NCBI GenBank assembly: GCA_030627905.1
Contig: DAOVRZ010000066.1
Coordinates: 1 to 32,231, forward strand
DNA length: 32,231 nt
Direction of reading: 5' to 3'
Source of the DNA: JAGMES01 sp023128035
GTDB taxonomy: Bacteria > Bacillota > Halanaerobiia > DY22613
The position numbers and the translations under genes were made by a program. The notes below the pieces were generated by a model. That model was not told the DNA's origin. It worked only from the letters and a program-made list of their open reading frames with translations, and ran no database searches. This document shows positions 32,182 through 32,231 of this stretch, one piece after another. The stretch's first letter is position 1. Every line of letters begins with the position of its first letter.

Positions 32182-32231
32182 TATAATATAAGTAACCTCA
32201 GTAGAAAGGAAAGTGGTTTAGATGAGTGGTG
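32182..32231 (+). promoter_or_regulatory. Promoter and start of a gene cut by the window edge
   Basis: Extended -10 TGTGCTATAAT (TATAAT 32182-32187), AGAAAGGAAAG as ribosome site, then ATG at 32222 (Met-Ser-Gly) running off the window. Its position just after the broken radical SAM gene suggests an insertion-sequence transposase, but too little is seen to name it. Confidence 0.4.

Overview
The window is low in G+C and looks like a member of the Firmicutes (Bacillota). The central block, read right to left, keeps the Bacillus subtilis chromosomal order around metS: gin/csfB, darA (yaaQ), holB, ricT (yaaT), yabA, trmN6 (yabB), rsmI (yabC), abrB, metG (metS) and tatD (yabD). It also encodes a secretin and two TolC-family outer-membrane proteins, which need an outer membrane. 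A diderm Firmicute of the Halanaerobiales type fits best. A Gin (sigma-G inhibitor) homologue suggests the lineage sporulates or descends from spore formers. Genus and species cannot be settled from the sequence alone.

Left part (1-4630): a Tad/Flp pilus operon on the minus strand. The order of transcription is promoter, cyclic-di-GMP-I riboswitch with terminator, a 55-residue Flp pilin, a 330-base tract of hairpins whose loops carry TCCTCC (GGAGGA on the plus strand), a 16-bp palindrome, then tadE, tadG, cpaB and the secretin cpaC. The ATPase and platform genes are not in the window. Upstream lie degS-degU, a DUF362 gene and a DUF4382 lipoprotein. Structured mobile-element remnants (two related to each other, one different) abut or follow three stop codons here.

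Centre (9114-20403): tatD; a solitary trpB behind both a tryptophan T-box and a small Trp-Trp leader ORF; a 34-bp-inverted-repeat MITE; an unknown membrane-anchored protein; metG with its own T-box; abrB with tandem promoters; then the replication, translation and signalling operon darA-holB-ricT-yabA-trmN6-rsmI. A 51-residue helix-turn-helix ORF with a sigma-G-like promoter runs convergently into gin.

Right part (20500-32231): a six-gene tripartite export operon (two TolC proteins, two MacB/FtsX permeases, a membrane-fusion protein and an ATPase). Divergent from it is a membrane protein whose cytoplasmic C-terminus is a Cys-Ala repeat tail, translationally coupled to a radical SAM/SPASM enzyme. 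After a degraded nuclease pseudogene comes a second radical-SAM locus: a 40-residue Cys-containing candidate RiPP precursor, an intergenic hairpin, and a PqqD-like plus radical SAM gene that stops at about half length, probably through an insertion whose own gene starts at the window edge.

Most unusual: the TCCTCC/GGAGGA hairpin array in the c-di-GMP-controlled pilus transcript, the Cys-Ala-tailed membrane protein with its radical SAM partner, the double tryptophan control of trpB, and possible sigma-G-driven antisense transcription over gin.
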